From Bacteroidota bacterium (GTDB lineage Bacteria > Bacteroidota > Bacteroidia > Chitinophagales > Chitinophagaceae): DNA of 64,000 nt. Below, in pieces: positions 1 to 9,843 of this stretch. Each line of letters opens with the position of its first letter. The stretch's first letter is position 1. The DNA lies in NCBI GenBank assembly GCA_016183765.1, contig JACPEA010000013.1, forward strand, positions 1-64,000, written 5' to 3'. The notes beneath the pieces are model-generated. The model had not been told where the DNA came from, ran no database searches, and saw nothing but the letters and a program-made list of their open reading frames with translations. A program made the position numbers and the translations under genes.

Positions 1-3000
1 CGGTCTGTGGATTTACAGTGATCTGCACGATATCCTGTGAAGGCGCACAAACGCCGTTGCTGATGGTCCAGGCGAGTTGATAGGAGCCGGTGGTGAGACC
101 ATTGACAACAGAAGCGGGATCATTGGCATTGGAGAAAGTGACAGCCGAAGGACCTGCAACAAAAGACCAGGTACCGGAACCGGAAGTCGGGGCATTGGCA
201 GCGAGCGTAGCGGAACTGGTACTGCACAGAACCTGGTCAGTACCTGCATTGGCGGTGCTTGCAGCCAGCAGCGTGGTAATGGTTGCGGCAGCTGAAGCAA
301 AAGCCGGACAGGCGCCACTTTGTACGGTTGCCCTGTATTGTGTGGTAGTGGTGAGATTATTATAGGTGAGCTGACTGCTGGTATTGGTGATACTCGTCCA
401 GGTTGCCCCGTTATCGGTCGAGGACTCCCAGTTCAGGATATTACCGGTATAACCACCCAGGTTCAGTGTGCCATTATTAGATCCGGTACAAACGGTAGCA
501 TTGGCTGTAACCGTTCCGGCAACGGTAGGCGCTGTAACGGTAATGGTTACCGCATTGGAAGATAATGCACCGCAGCTGCCGCTTTGAACCACTGCCCTGA
601 AAAGCGTGGTGCTGGTCAGGTTGGTATAATCATGATTGGCGGTGGTATTGCTGATATTGTTCCAACTGGCGCCATTGTTGATCGATGACTCCCAGCGCAG
701 GATGCTGCCTGTAAAACCGGCGAGACTGAGTGTGCCGCTATTGCTGGCAGCACAAACGGTAGCATCTGAAGAGACCGTGCCGGGTACTGAAACCGGGTTC
801 ACCAGTATCGTAACGGATGCACTGTTCACTGATGCACATACACCGCTTTGTACTACGGTCCTGAAAACTGTGGTGACCGTAATGTTGTTGTAAGTATAGC
901 TATTGGTGGTATTGGCGATGGTGATCCAGGTGTTTCCGTTATCAGTAGAGGATTCCCAGCGGAGGATATTGCCTGTATAACCTGACAGACTCAGCGTTCC
1001 GGAATTGTTCCCGGAACAAACTGTGGCATCGGCCGATAAGGTTCCTGCAACAGAAGGGGGTGCATTGATGATGTCAACGGTATCTGTAGAAGCAGGACAG
1101 GTGCCGTTGACGATGCTCCATACCAAACGGTAAGTGCCGGGTATCAGCCCGCTTAAAGTGGTAGAAGCCGAAGATACAGATCCAAATACCGCGGTGGAGG
1201 GCCCGGATAACTGTGTCCAGCTGCCATTACCCAGAACGGGGTTGTTGGCAGCCAGTAAAACACTGTTTACATTACATAAAACCTGGTCGGCTCCTGCATT
1301 GGCAATGGTAGAAGCGCCATAAATGAGGATATCGGTAGAATCGGTCTGGCTGCAACCCTGCGGTGAAATAGCGGTGATCCGGTATCGCACGATCGCATTG
1401 GTTCCTGCGGCTGCTGTTAAAACATCTGTAATGGTATTGGTAGCAGATGCTGATGCATTGGATGAATTACCGGTAACCGATCCCGAAACAACAGAAGAGC
1501 TCCAGGTAAAGGTTGAACCAGCCAATGAACTGCTGAACTGAAGGCTGGTAGTACTGCCGCTACAAACCGAAGTGGTAGCATTGGTAATGGTAATACCGGG
1601 TTTGGGCATTGCCGTTACGGTAAGGGTAAAAGGTGTTCCACTGCAACTTACATTGGAAGGGGTGAATGCATAAGGGGTGATCGTATACACCACTACCGCA
1701 TCATTGGTATTGGAAAGATTCACCAGTGAATCGATGATCTTGCCTGTTCCGCTGGGTGAATTACCGGTGAGGGTGCCGGAGCTGACGGAAGATATCCATG
1801 AAAAAGTACTTCCCGGAATGGCAGAAGAAGGGGTAAAGTTCAATGTTTGGTTTGAACAGAGCACCTGCGTGCTGTTGGTACCTACATTATCCGGATATAT
1901 CCGCAATACCATGGAATCGATACTGGTAGAACTGCCACAGTTACCATTCATGTTCAGTGAAGATGAGCCACTCAGGTATATCTTGATCGTACCCTTTGCC
2001 TTATCGGCCAGACTTGGCGTATAGGTGGTACTCAGAACGTTTGGATTGGCGAAAGTTCCTGTACCGTTAGTGGTCCATTTAAAAGTATTGGTAACAGGCG
2101 ATGCTTTACCGTTCAGGCTGACAGGTGCACTGTTAAAACAGACCGTTGTATCGCGTGAACCCTGTATGGTGTCGGCTGCGGTTACATTCTTGTAAACCAT
2201 CTGTGTGTCAATACAAGTTACCCCGTTGGTAGTAAAACGGAGTATTACCTGGTAGGAATAACCTGTCTGGAACTGCATGCCCGGGTATTGGCTGCTGGCG
2301 GTAGACGATCCCTGGTAGGTAAAGGGCCCCCCGGTCGCGGTCCAGGCAAAACTGTTGCCCGCATTATTGTTGCTGTAAGTAACGCCATAATAGAGGTCTA
2401 CAGCATCAAAATGAAGGATACCATTGTTACACTCGATCACATCGGGATGCAGGGTAACTGAAGCGACTGTGATCGTCTTACTGACCGATACACTGCAGGA
2501 TCCGTTGTTAACGGTATAGGTGATCACAGCAGAACCGCTGCTGAGCATGGAAACGGTTCCGTCGGCAGCTACCGTGGCTACGGCAGTATTGCTGCTGGCC
2601 CAGGTTCCGCCAGCAGTGGGATTATCCAATACCATACTGGTTCCCGCGCAACCGCCGTCAGCGCCGGTAATAGCACCCACGCTTGGTGGCGTTGTACCAA
2701 CGGTTACCGGGATGGTGGCACTCACTGCACAGTTCTTGCTGTCAGTAGCTGTAAACGTATACGTACCGGCAGCAGTAGTTCCTACATTGACGATAGAGGG
2801 GTTGGTCAGGGAAGAAGAAAACCCGTTCGGACCGGTCCAGCTATAGGTGAACGGCCCCGTGCCCCCCGATGTTGTTGAAGAAAAGGAAAGAGTATTGCCG
2901 GAACAGACAGGACTATTACTGGTGGCGGTAATCACAATGGCAGGGTTCACCAAAAGTGATACGGCATTCGAAGCGGTAACGCAGGTAGTACTGGTTAAAC

Positions 3001-3964
3001 TGGATACATCAGGTCCCACAATCACCCGGTACATACCCGAATTTGTGGTGGCCGCACTGGCAATGGAATAATCGGCAGAACCGGTTCCGGCGGTCCCGAT
3101 ATTTACCCAGGTAGTGCCGCCGTCGGTACTTTGCTGCCATTGGTAGGCAGGGTTGCTGAACGGACTGTTTACCAGTGAACTATTGATACTGGTAGCGGTG
3201 CCGGCGCAGATATTACTGCTGGTACTCAGACTTGCCGTAGCGGTGGGGGTACAGGCAGCAAATACAATATCATCAATGGCCAGGTCATTGCCGCAGTAGG
3301 AATCCTGTCCACCCCAGCCATCCCTCATTTCCAGTATCAGTGATGTGGTTCCGGCAGGTAAGCTAAACTGGAACCCATACTGCTGCCAGTTGGGGTCCAT
3401 ATTCGTTTTTTGTGTCAGCGGAAGGGTATCGGTAGTGAAGGTCTTGAGAATGGTACCTGAAGTGTTCTTGATGTTGAAAGTGACTTTTGGCCATACCAAC
3501 CCCGATCCGCAGATAGATTTGGTAGACGAAATGGTATTCATGTTGGCAAGCCAGGCAGAGAAACTATAGACGGAACCGGGACAAAGATTATCTACCTGTT
3601 TTGAGAAAAAAAGGTCTACAGGACCCGAAGCAGGTTTTCCTGCATTCACGATATACATATTACCATTGGCATTGCCGGTATGGTCGGCGCCTTGCGCCCA
3701 GTCCTTTTTTCCTGCGCTTTTGCCAAGCGGTGTAACCAGGTACTCACCATCTGAAAGTCCATTGTTACTGGTATAAAACTGGTAGTTTGTTACGAAGCCA
3801 GCCGGAATGGTGCTTTTTTGGGAAGAGGAACTGCTGGTACCGAATGTTTCACTGTATACCGGTGCCAATGCACTGCTCGAACATACACCCTGGGCCATCA
3901 CTGAGATGCCGGGGTATATACTCATAAGCAGTATTAACAGATATGTATACCTGTTCTTTTTCAT
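1..3964 (-). CDS. Large secreted Ig-like/PKD-like repeat protein (5' part, runs off the window)
   Basis: An open frame of about 1,321 codons starts at the ATG at 3964 and is still open at base 2. The first 25 or so residues form a signal peptide (MKKNRYTYLLILLMS..., cleavage probably after VMAQ). Residues to about 240 look like a beta-rich N-terminal domain (AIDDIVF motif), as in bacteroidotal carbohydrate-binding or jelly-roll modules. The rest is tandem Ig/PKD-like repeats. Three units of about 85 residues share ATVC...GTLSL.GYTGNILRWESS (bases about 290-1070), and two ANAGADQVLC type units flank them (about 20-275 and 1065-1325). Proteins of this make-up are usually exported by the type IX system and end in a sorting or gliding-associated C-terminal domain, which would lie outside the window. 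Adhesin or surface-structure role is inference. Confidence 0.85.
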   Translation of the reverse strand, partial: MKKNRYTYLLILLMSIYPGISVMAQGVCSSSALAPVYSETFGTSSSSSQKSTIPAGFVTNYQFYTSNNGLSDGEYLVTPLGKSAGKKDWAQGADHTGNANGNMYIVNAGKPASGPVDLFFSKQVDNLCPGSVYSFSAWLANMNTISSTKSICGSGLVWPKVTFNIKNTSGTILKTFTTDTLPLTQKTNMDPNWQQYGFQFSLPAGTTSLILEMRDGWGGQDSYCGNDLAIDDIVFAACTPTATASLSTSSNICAGTATSINSSLVNSPFSNPAYQWQQSTDGGTTWVNIGTAGTGSADYSIASAATTNSGMYRVIVGPDVSSLTSTTCVTASNAVSLLVNPAIVITATSNSPVCSGNTLSFSSTTSGGTGPFTYSWTGPNGFSSSLTNPSIVNVGTTAAGTYTFTATDSKNCAVSATIPVTVGTTPPSVGAITGADGGCAGTSMVLDNPTAGGTWASSNTAVATVAADGTVSMLSSGSAVITYTVNNGSCSVSVSKTITVASVTLHPDVIECNNGILHFDAVDLYYGVTYSNNNAGNSFAWTATGGPFTYQGSSTASSQYPGMQFQTGYSYQVILRFTTNGVTCIDTQMVYKNVTAADTIQGSRDTTVCFNSAPVSLNGKASPVTNTFKWTTNGTGTFANPNVLSTTYTPSLADKAKGTIKIYLSGSSSLNMNGNCGSSTSIDSMVLRIYPDNVGTNSTQVLCSNQTLNFTPSSAIPGSTFSWISSVSSGTLTGNSPSGTGKIIDSLVNLSNTNDAVVVYTITPYAFTPSNVSCSGTPFTLTVTAMPKPGITITNATTSVCSGSTTSLQFSSSLAGSTFTWSSSVVSGSVTGNSSNASASATNTITDVLTAAAGTNAIVRYRITAISPQGCSQTDSTDILIYGASTIANAGADQVLCNVNSVLLAANNPVLGNGSWTQLSGPSTAVFGSVSSASTTLSGLIPGTYRLVWSIVNGTCPASTDTVDIINAPPSVAGTLSADATVCSGNNSGTLSLSGYTGNILRWESSTDNGNTWITIANTTNSYTYNNITVTTVFRTVVQSGVCASVNSASVTILVNPVSVPGTVSSDATVCAASNSGTLSLAGFTGSILRWESSINNGASWNNISNTTANHDYTNLTSTTLFRAVVQSGSCGALSSNAVTITVTAPTVAGTVTANATVCTGSNNGTLNLGGYTGNILNWESSTDNGATWTSITNTSSQLTYNNLTTTTQYRATVQSGACPAFASAAATITTLLAASTANAGTDQVLCSTSSATLAANAPTSGSGTWSFVAGPSAVTFSNANDPASVVNGLTTGSYQLAWTISNGVCAPSQDIVQITVNPQT

Positions 3965-4167
3965 GGATATTGGATACCATAACAAGAATACGTTTGTTGA
4001 AAACGCGTTCATTGTTATTGGATACTTAAAATTAAGTGTTAATTATGCCTTTAGTACCTGTTTTGCAAAACTCCGTGTAAACAACAGAAGTAAACGTTTA
4101 ATCAACCGTAATTTCTTGTGACTTTTTATTGCTTTCTTTGTAGTATAAATTCTATCAACTAACATTC

Positions 4168-6507
4168 ATGTGGTATCAAGCAGGTAAATTCATTCTGAAA
4201 CACCGTTTTCCCCTCCTGGTTCTCCTGGCTCTGGCCACAGGTTTTATGGGTTGGCAGGCATCCAAAGTGCAATTGAGTTACGATTTTACCCGGGCCCTCC
4301 CGACCGATAATCCCAAATACCTGGATTACCAGGATTTCCTGAAAAAATTCGGGGGTGACGGCAATACCATGGTGATCGGTATCGGTTCGGAGAAGTTTTA
4401 TGACAAGGATTTTTTCAACGAAGTGGCCGACCTGCATCAGCGGCTCAAAAAGGTACCGGGGGTTACTGATATCCTGAGTATTCCGGAAGTGGTAACGCTG
4501 AAAAACGATAGTATTACCCAAAAACTGGTTCCCCAAAAGATATTCCATTACCCGTATACCTCTCAGGCTTTGCTGGACAGTGACCGCGCTGTGCTGGAGA
4601 ACCTTCCTTTTTACCGTGGTTTATTATACAATGCCGGTTCACATAGTTACCTGCTGGCCGTGAATGTGAACAAGGACACCATCAACAGCAAAAGCCGGAC
4701 AAGGCTCATCAACGATATCATGCACGAAGTGCAGCTGTTTGAAAAGAAAACCGCCAGTACGGTACACAACAGCGGTCTTCCCTTTATCAGAACCACCATC
4801 GGCAACCGCATTAAAAATGAGATGAACTGGTTCCTCGCAGGATCACTGATCCTGCTGGTGATCACCATGTTCCTTTTCTTCCGATCGCTCAGCGCCACCA
4901 TAATGAGCCTGATAGTAGTCAGCGCCGGTGTTGTCTGGAGCCTGGGAACCCTTGTATTGCTGGGTTATAAGATCACCCTGCTGACCGCTCTGATACCTCC
5001 GTTGATAGTGGTGATCGGTATCCCCAACTGTATCTATTTTTTGAATAAATACCATACGGCGTATATCGACCAGAAAGACAAATACAAGGCCCTGGTGACC
5101 ATGGTGGGCCGGATGGGCATTGTTACGTTGTTCTGTAATATAGCCGCCGCCATCGGTTTTGCCGTGTTTGCACTGACGCATAGCGACCTGCTGAAAGAAT
5201 TTGGTGAAGTGGCGGGTATCAATATCATGGTATTGTTTTTTATCTCGCTCATCTTTATCCCGGCCGTACTCAGTTACCTGCCTCCACCCGAGGAAAAACA
5301 TACCCGGTACCTTGAAAACGCTTTGCTGGAAAAAATACTGTTGCGAATTGAGCGCTGGGCCTTCCACCACGCCAAATGGGTGTACAGCGTGACTGCAGTG
5401 GTCACCGTGCTGGCGGTGATCGGGATCTTCCGTATTAAAAGCGAAGGGTTTATTGTGGATGACCTGCCTAAAAAAGATAAAATATATACAGACCTCAAAT
5501 GGTTTGAACAGGAGTTCGGTGGCGTGATGCCGCTGGAGATACTGGTGGATACCAAAAAGAAAAAAGGTATTTTCCGGATCGCTCCCATCAGCAAGATAGA
5601 TGAACTCTCTGCCTATATCGCAGCCGATCCTTCTACCGCCCGGCCACTTTCTTTTGTGGAGGGACTGAAATTTGCCAAACAGGCATATTTTGACGGTGAC
5701 AGCCTCAGTTATACGGTGCCTTATGAGTCCGACATGGTGTTCATGGCGCCTTACCTGCAGTCGAAAAATGATTCTGCCAAAACAGAAGGTAACAAAAACA
5801 AAGGTTTCCAAAAATTGATCAGTACGTTCATGGACAGCTCGCAGCAGGTGGCAAGGATCAGTGTGAACATGAAGGATATCGGCAGCGCCAAGTTGCCTGT
5901 TCTGCTGAACGATTTCCAGAAAAAAGCCAATGAGATATTTGATACGGCATCGTATAAGATAACATTTACAGGTAGCAGTATCAGTTTTCTGGAAGGGTCC
6001 AGTTTTATCATCAGGGGATTGAAGGAAAGTATTGTATGGGCCTTTGCGCTGATCACACTTTGTATGTTATACCTGTTCCGTTCCTTCCGTATACTGGTCT
6101 GTTCGCTGATCCCCAACCTGATCCCGCTGGTCATTACCGCCGGTTTGATGGGATGGGTGGGCATATCGCTGAAACCCTCTACTGTACTGGTATTCAGCGT
6201 AGCACTGGGTATCGCTATTGATGTCACGATACGTTTTCTCATCAATTATAAACAGGAACTTCCGCATTATAATAACCAGGTATCGCAAACGCTGGTTCAA
6301 ACCATCCGGCATACGGGTATCAGCATAATTTATACCTCGTTGGTACTGATCGCCGGATTCATCATTTTCTGTTTCAGCGATTTTGGCGGCACCAAAGCAT
6401 TAGGCTGGCTTACATCGCTTACACTGGTGGTGGGTACGCTCACCAACCTGATCCTGCTGCCGGTACTGATCCTATCTACTTCCGGTCGGAAAAACGGGAA
6501 AAAATAA
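4168..6507 (+). CDS. RND superfamily exporter (MMPL/HAE3-like)
   Basis: A 779-residue inner-membrane protein with the RND layout: one N-terminal membrane helix (about 12-30), a periplasmic loop to about 210, a block of five or six helices (about 215-370), a helix near 395, a second periplasmic loop to about 610, and a last block of helices (615-770). The sterol-sensing-domain-like stretches (ALIPPLIVVIGIPNCIYFLNKYH and the second-half VFSVALGIAIDVTIRFLINY) support the MMPL/HAE3 group, which exports lipids or hopanoids in other bacteria. Substrate here is unknown. It stands alone, without a membrane-fusion protein or TolC partner, as is common for this group. The ATG is followed at once by a charged N-terminus and the first helix. 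A hairpin follows the stop. Confidence 0.88.
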   Translation: MWYQAGKFILKHRFPLLVLLALATGFMGWQASKVQLSYDFTRALPTDNPKYLDYQDFLKKFGGDGNTMVIGIGSEKFYDKDFFNEVADLHQRLKKVPGVTDILSIPEVVTLKNDSITQKLVPQKIFHYPYTSQALLDSDRAVLENLPFYRGLLYNAGSHSYLLAVNVNKDTINSKSRTRLINDIMHEVQLFEKKTASTVHNSGLPFIRTTIGNRIKNEMNWFLAGSLILLVITMFLFFRSLSATIMSLIVVSAGVVWSLGTLVLLGYKITLLTALIPPLIVVIGIPNCIYFLNKYHTAYIDQKDKYKALVTMVGRMGIVTLFCNIAAAIGFAVFALTHSDLLKEFGEVAGINIMVLFFISLIFIPAVLSYLPPPEEKHTRYLENALLEKILLRIERWAFHHAKWVYSVTAVVTVLAVIGIFRIKSEGFIVDDLPKKDKIYTDLKWFEQEFGGVMPLEILVDTKKKKGIFRIAPISKIDELSAYIAADPSTARPLSFVEGLKFAKQAYFDGDSLSYTVPYESDMVFMAPYLQSKNDSAKTEGNKNKGFQKLISTFMDSSQQVARISVNMKDIGSAKLPVLLNDFQKKANEIFDTASYKITFTGSSISFLEGSSFIIRGLKESIVWAFALITLCMLYLFRSFRILVCSLIPNLIPLVITAGLMGWVGISLKPSTVLVFSVALGIAIDVTIRFLINYKQELPHYNNQVSQTLVQTIRHTGISIIYTSLVLIAGFIIFCFSDFGGTKALGWLTSLTLVVGTLTNLILLPVLILSTSGRKNGKK

Positions 6508-6527
6508 GGCGCTTCTGCAACTGCCTG

Positions 6528-6560
6528 ACCCCCGGCAAAAGCTTGCCGGAGGTTATTTTA
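6528..6560 (+). terminator. Terminator hairpin after the RND exporter
   Basis: The stem CCGGCAA/TTGCCGG (6532-6538 and 6543-6549) with loop AAGC is extended by ACC/GGT across one mismatch and followed by TTATTTTA. It lies 20 bases after the stop codon. Confidence 0.75.
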
Positions 6561-6675
6561 TGCTGTAATGTGTAGGAATTACCACTTTTAGCGAAACGAA
6601 AATTTGTTAAAATGCAGCTTTTTGTGTGTTTTTTTTGCCTATGTTTATCTTTTCCCAAAAATTAAACCACTGCTC

Positions 6676-9600
6676 ATGAGAAAACTAGTATCATTCCTGG
6701 CATGTTGTGTCCTGTTGATTGGACAGCTGCATGCACAAACAAACAGAACGGTTACCGGGTCGGTAACCGACGAGAAAGGGGCCCCTCTTTCCGGGGTAAC
6801 CGTAAACGCGCTGGGAGCAGACCGTAAGGTTTCTGCAACCGCGCTGAGCGATGCTTCCGGTAATTTTTCTATCAGGGTCACAGACAAAGCAAGGTCTTTA
6901 CAATTTGCCTATGTTGGTCTGGAAGAACAGACCGTGTCCATCGCCGGCAAGAATTCTGTTACTGTAAAACTTGTATCCACCTCAGCCAATCTTTCTGAAG
7001 TGGTTGTGGTAGGATATGGTACGCAAAAGAAGAAAGATATTACCGGCAGTATTGCCAGTGTTAAGGGTGAGGCCCTTGCCAGCAAGCCCGTTCAGAGTTT
7101 TGAACAGGCATTGGGCGGCCGTGCGGCGGGTGTTCAGATCACTATCCCCAGTGGTGTATTGAACAGCCCTCCTGTGATCAGGATCCGTGGTACGAACTCC
7201 ATCTCCCTGTCTTCTTACCCATTGATTGTGATCGATGGTATCCCTACATTCACCGGCGATTTCAGCTCTACCAGTGCTGCCGGTAATGCGTTGGCCAGTA
7301 TCAACCCCAATGACATTGAAAGTGTTGACGTAGCCAAAGATGCGGCTGCTACCGCCATCTATGGTAGCCGCGCTGCCAATGGTGTATTGTTCATCACCAC
7401 CAAAAAAGGTAAAGCAGGCCGTACCAAAGTAAGCCTCGATAGCTGGGTTGGCTGGAGCCAGGTTCAGCGTTTGCCCAGCCTGCTCGATGCTTTCCAGTAT
7501 ACCGATTACAAGAACGAAGCACTTAAGAATGCCGGTACCTACAGCGCAACCAACCAGTTTGCCCTGATGAATGGTCCCAACGGCAATCCCATCAATACCC
7601 GTTGGTATGATTATGTATACCGCAATGGTGTTCAGCACAGCAATACCGTAAGCGTATCAGGTGCCAACGAATCTACCAGCTATTATTTTTCCGGTGGTTA
7701 CACAGAACAGCAGGGTATCATCAAGCGTAACGATTTCAAACGCCTGTCTTTGCTGATGAATATCGACCACAAAGCCGGTAAATATGTGAGCATGGGCGGT
7801 AAGATCCAATACTCAAACGAGAAAAACCTTTCTGCGGTAAGCTCCGGTTCATTGGGCGATGCGTTTGCCACAGCAGGTCTGGGTCGTGTGGCTTTGATCA
7901 CTGCCCCCAATGTCTCTCCCTATAACAATGATGGCACCTATAGCTACTCTGGTGCGCTGATTGGTGTGGGCGCTAACAAACTGGGCCAGGTTGGTTTCAA
8001 TAACCCGGTGATCCAGCTGGATCAGAACAGGGCCAATGCAGAGACCGATCATATTATCGGTAACCTGTACCTGCAGATCAAACCGGTTAGCTGGTTAACA
8101 CTGCGCAGTACTTATGGTCTGGATTATGTGCTGGTCGATAATGACCAGTATTACAGCCCGATCTCCGGTGAAGGTTTTGGTTCTAACGGATCTGTTACAA
8201 GCAACTTTTCCAAGAATAAAAGAACAGTATTCACCAATACCATCCAGTTCGACAAAATATTTGCTGACAAACATGCCGTTAGTTTACTGGGTGGTGTGGA
8301 GCAGCAGCGTTCTACGGGCCTGGGTTATGGTCTGAACCGTATCACGGTATCTGACCCTGCATTCACCAATATCCAGGGTGGATGGGCTACTCCGAATGCA
8401 GCCGGTTTATCTATTGGTGAGAACTACCTGTATTCTCAGTTCGGCCGTTTAACCTATACCTATAATAAGAAATACACACTGAACGGAAGTTTACGTCGCG
8501 ATGGAGCTTCTCAATTGGGTGTGAACTCTAAATATGGTACTTTCTGGGCCGCTTCAGCAGCCTGGGATATCGCAGCTGAGAATTTCTGGTCTTCCATGAA
8601 ACTGGACAATGTGTTCAGTAACTTCAAAATCAGGGCCAGTTACGGTAAAGTGGGTAATATCGGAGGCCTGGGTAACTTTGCTTCCCTGTCTACTTTCGGA
8701 TCAGGTCTGTACGGTGGTAATTCAACCGTAGCCTTCGGATCTGCCGGTAACAATGACCTTACCTGGGAAACCAGTAAAAAAACAGATATCGGTATCAACT
8801 TCGGTATCCTGAAAGACAGAGTGAATTTTGAACTGACCTATTATAACAGTAATACAGACGGTCTGTTGCTCTTTGTTCCGCAGCCACCTTCTGCGGGCCT
8901 GCCTTCTACCATTCCTAAGAACGTAGGTACCATGTACAACAGGGGCTTTGAGTTTGGTGTGAATGCAACTCCGATCCGGGGTAAGGATTTCACCTGGACC
9001 TCTGCTTTCAACATCAGCTATAACAAGAACATGGTTACTTCACTGGCGCTGGGACTGGATCAGATCATTGCTTCTACCGGTGGCCTGGAAAACCCAAGCA
9101 TTACCAAACCAGGATATCCTATCGGTATGCTGTTTGTTACACAGACCAAGGGTGTAGATCCTGCAACCGGCCGCAGAATTTTTGTGAACGGTGCAGGAAA
9201 AGATGTGTATTTCCAGCACGTGGCGCCGGCAGGTCAGTTCCGCTTCTCTTATGCTGATGGCACCGTAGCGCCTACCGTAAGTAGTGCAGATGCGGTTGTG
9301 TACAGGAATACCAATCCTAAGTTCTATGGTGGTTTTGATAATACCTTCCGTTACAAAGGATTTGAACTGAATGCCCTGTTCACTTACCAGTTCGGATCTT
9401 ATCTCTACTATGGTACCAATGCAGGTCTGCGTGACCAGCGTTTCTGGAACAACTCAACCGATGTGTTGCAGAGATGGCAGAAAGCAGGAGATGTGACCGC
9501 TATACCGAAACCGATATTTGGCGACAACCTTTCCAACGGTTCCTCATTCCCATTAGACATCAATGTATTTAAAGGTGATTTCGTAAAATTGAGAACACTG

Positions 9601-9819
9601 ACATTTGGCTATAACCTGCCAAAGTCACTGCTTGAAAAAGTGAAGATCTCCAACGCAAGATTCTATGTGGCAGGAAACAACCTGTTGATATTGACCAAGT
9701 ATCCAGGTCCTGATCCGGAAGTATCTTCCAATGGTAACGGTTCATCCAACTTTGGTATCGATAGAAATACTGTTGCCAACCAGAGAACCATTACTGTTGG
9801 TGTAAATGTTGGTTTCTAA
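6676..9819 (+). CDS. SusC/RagA family TonB-linked outer membrane protein (pair 1)
   Basis: A TonB-dependent transporter of about 1,047 residues. The ATG at 6676 is chosen because it gives a clean signal peptide (MRKLVSFLACC...LHAQ); a TTG 72 bases upstream would put a hydrophobic tail in front of it. Order: signal peptide, CarboxypepD_reg-like domain (about 24-105, VTGSVTDEKGAPLSGVTV), a TonB-box region and SusC signature (SEVVVVGYGTQKKKDITGSI), plug domain to about 230 (RIRGTNSISLSSYPLIVIDG), then a beta-barrel to the C-terminal aromatic GVNVGF. It should form the gated channel of a SusCD complex with the lipoprotein encoded 24 bases downstream. Ligand cannot be told: there are no glycoside hydrolases, peptidases or dedicated regulators nearby. 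Confidence 0.95.
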   Translation: MRKLVSFLACCVLLIGQLHAQTNRTVTGSVTDEKGAPLSGVTVNALGADRKVSATALSDASGNFSIRVTDKARSLQFAYVGLEEQTVSIAGKNSVTVKLVSTSANLSEVVVVGYGTQKKKDITGSIASVKGEALASKPVQSFEQALGGRAAGVQITIPSGVLNSPPVIRIRGTNSISLSSYPLIVIDGIPTFTGDFSSTSAAGNALASINPNDIESVDVAKDAAATAIYGSRAANGVLFITTKKGKAGRTKVSLDSWVGWSQVQRLPSLLDAFQYTDYKNEALKNAGTYSATNQFALMNGPNGNPINTRWYDYVYRNGVQHSNTVSVSGANESTSYYFSGGYTEQQGIIKRNDFKRLSLLMNIDHKAGKYVSMGGKIQYSNEKNLSAVSSGSLGDAFATAGLGRVALITAPNVSPYNNDGTYSYSGALIGVGANKLGQVGFNNPVIQLDQNRANAETDHIIGNLYLQIKPVSWLTLRSTYGLDYVLVDNDQYYSPISGEGFGSNGSVTSNFSKNKRTVFTNTIQFDKIFADKHAVSLLGGVEQQRSTGLGYGLNRITVSDPAFTNIQGGWATPNAAGLSIGENYLYSQFGRLTYTYNKKYTLNGSLRRDGASQLGVNSKYGTFWAASAAWDIAAENFWSSMKLDNVFSNFKIRASYGKVGNIGGLGNFASLSTFGSGLYGGNSTVAFGSAGNNDLTWETSKKTDIGINFGILKDRVNFELTYYNSNTDGLLLFVPQPPSAGLPSTIPKNVGTMYNRGFEFGVNATPIRGKDFTWTSAFNISYNKNMVTSLALGLDQIIASTGGLENPSITKPGYPIGMLFVTQTKGVDPATGRRIFVNGAGKDVYFQHVAPAGQFRFSYADGTVAPTVSSADAVVYRNTNPKFYGGFDNTFRYKGFELNALFTYQFGSYLYYGTNAGLRDQRFWNNSTDVLQRWQKAGDVTAIPKPIFGDNLSNGSSFPLDINVFKGDFVKLRTLTFGYNLPKSLLEKVKISNARFYVAGNNLLILTKYPGPDPEVSSNGNGSSNFGIDRNTVANQRTITVGVNVGF

Positions 9820-9843
9820 TTGTTAACAGTTTAATTCAAGAAA

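Noticed and set aside
4843..5811. Long minus-strand open frame opposite the RND exporter gene
   Set aside because: It has His- and Gln-rich, low-hydrophobicity content typical of the antisense frame of a GC-balanced gene, and the plus-strand gene is unambiguous.
6604..6675. Upstream TTG extension of the first SusC protein
   Set aside because: It would place 24 residues with a hydrophobic stretch in front of a complete signal peptide; the ATG at 6676 matches the start of the second SusC (MRKL...).
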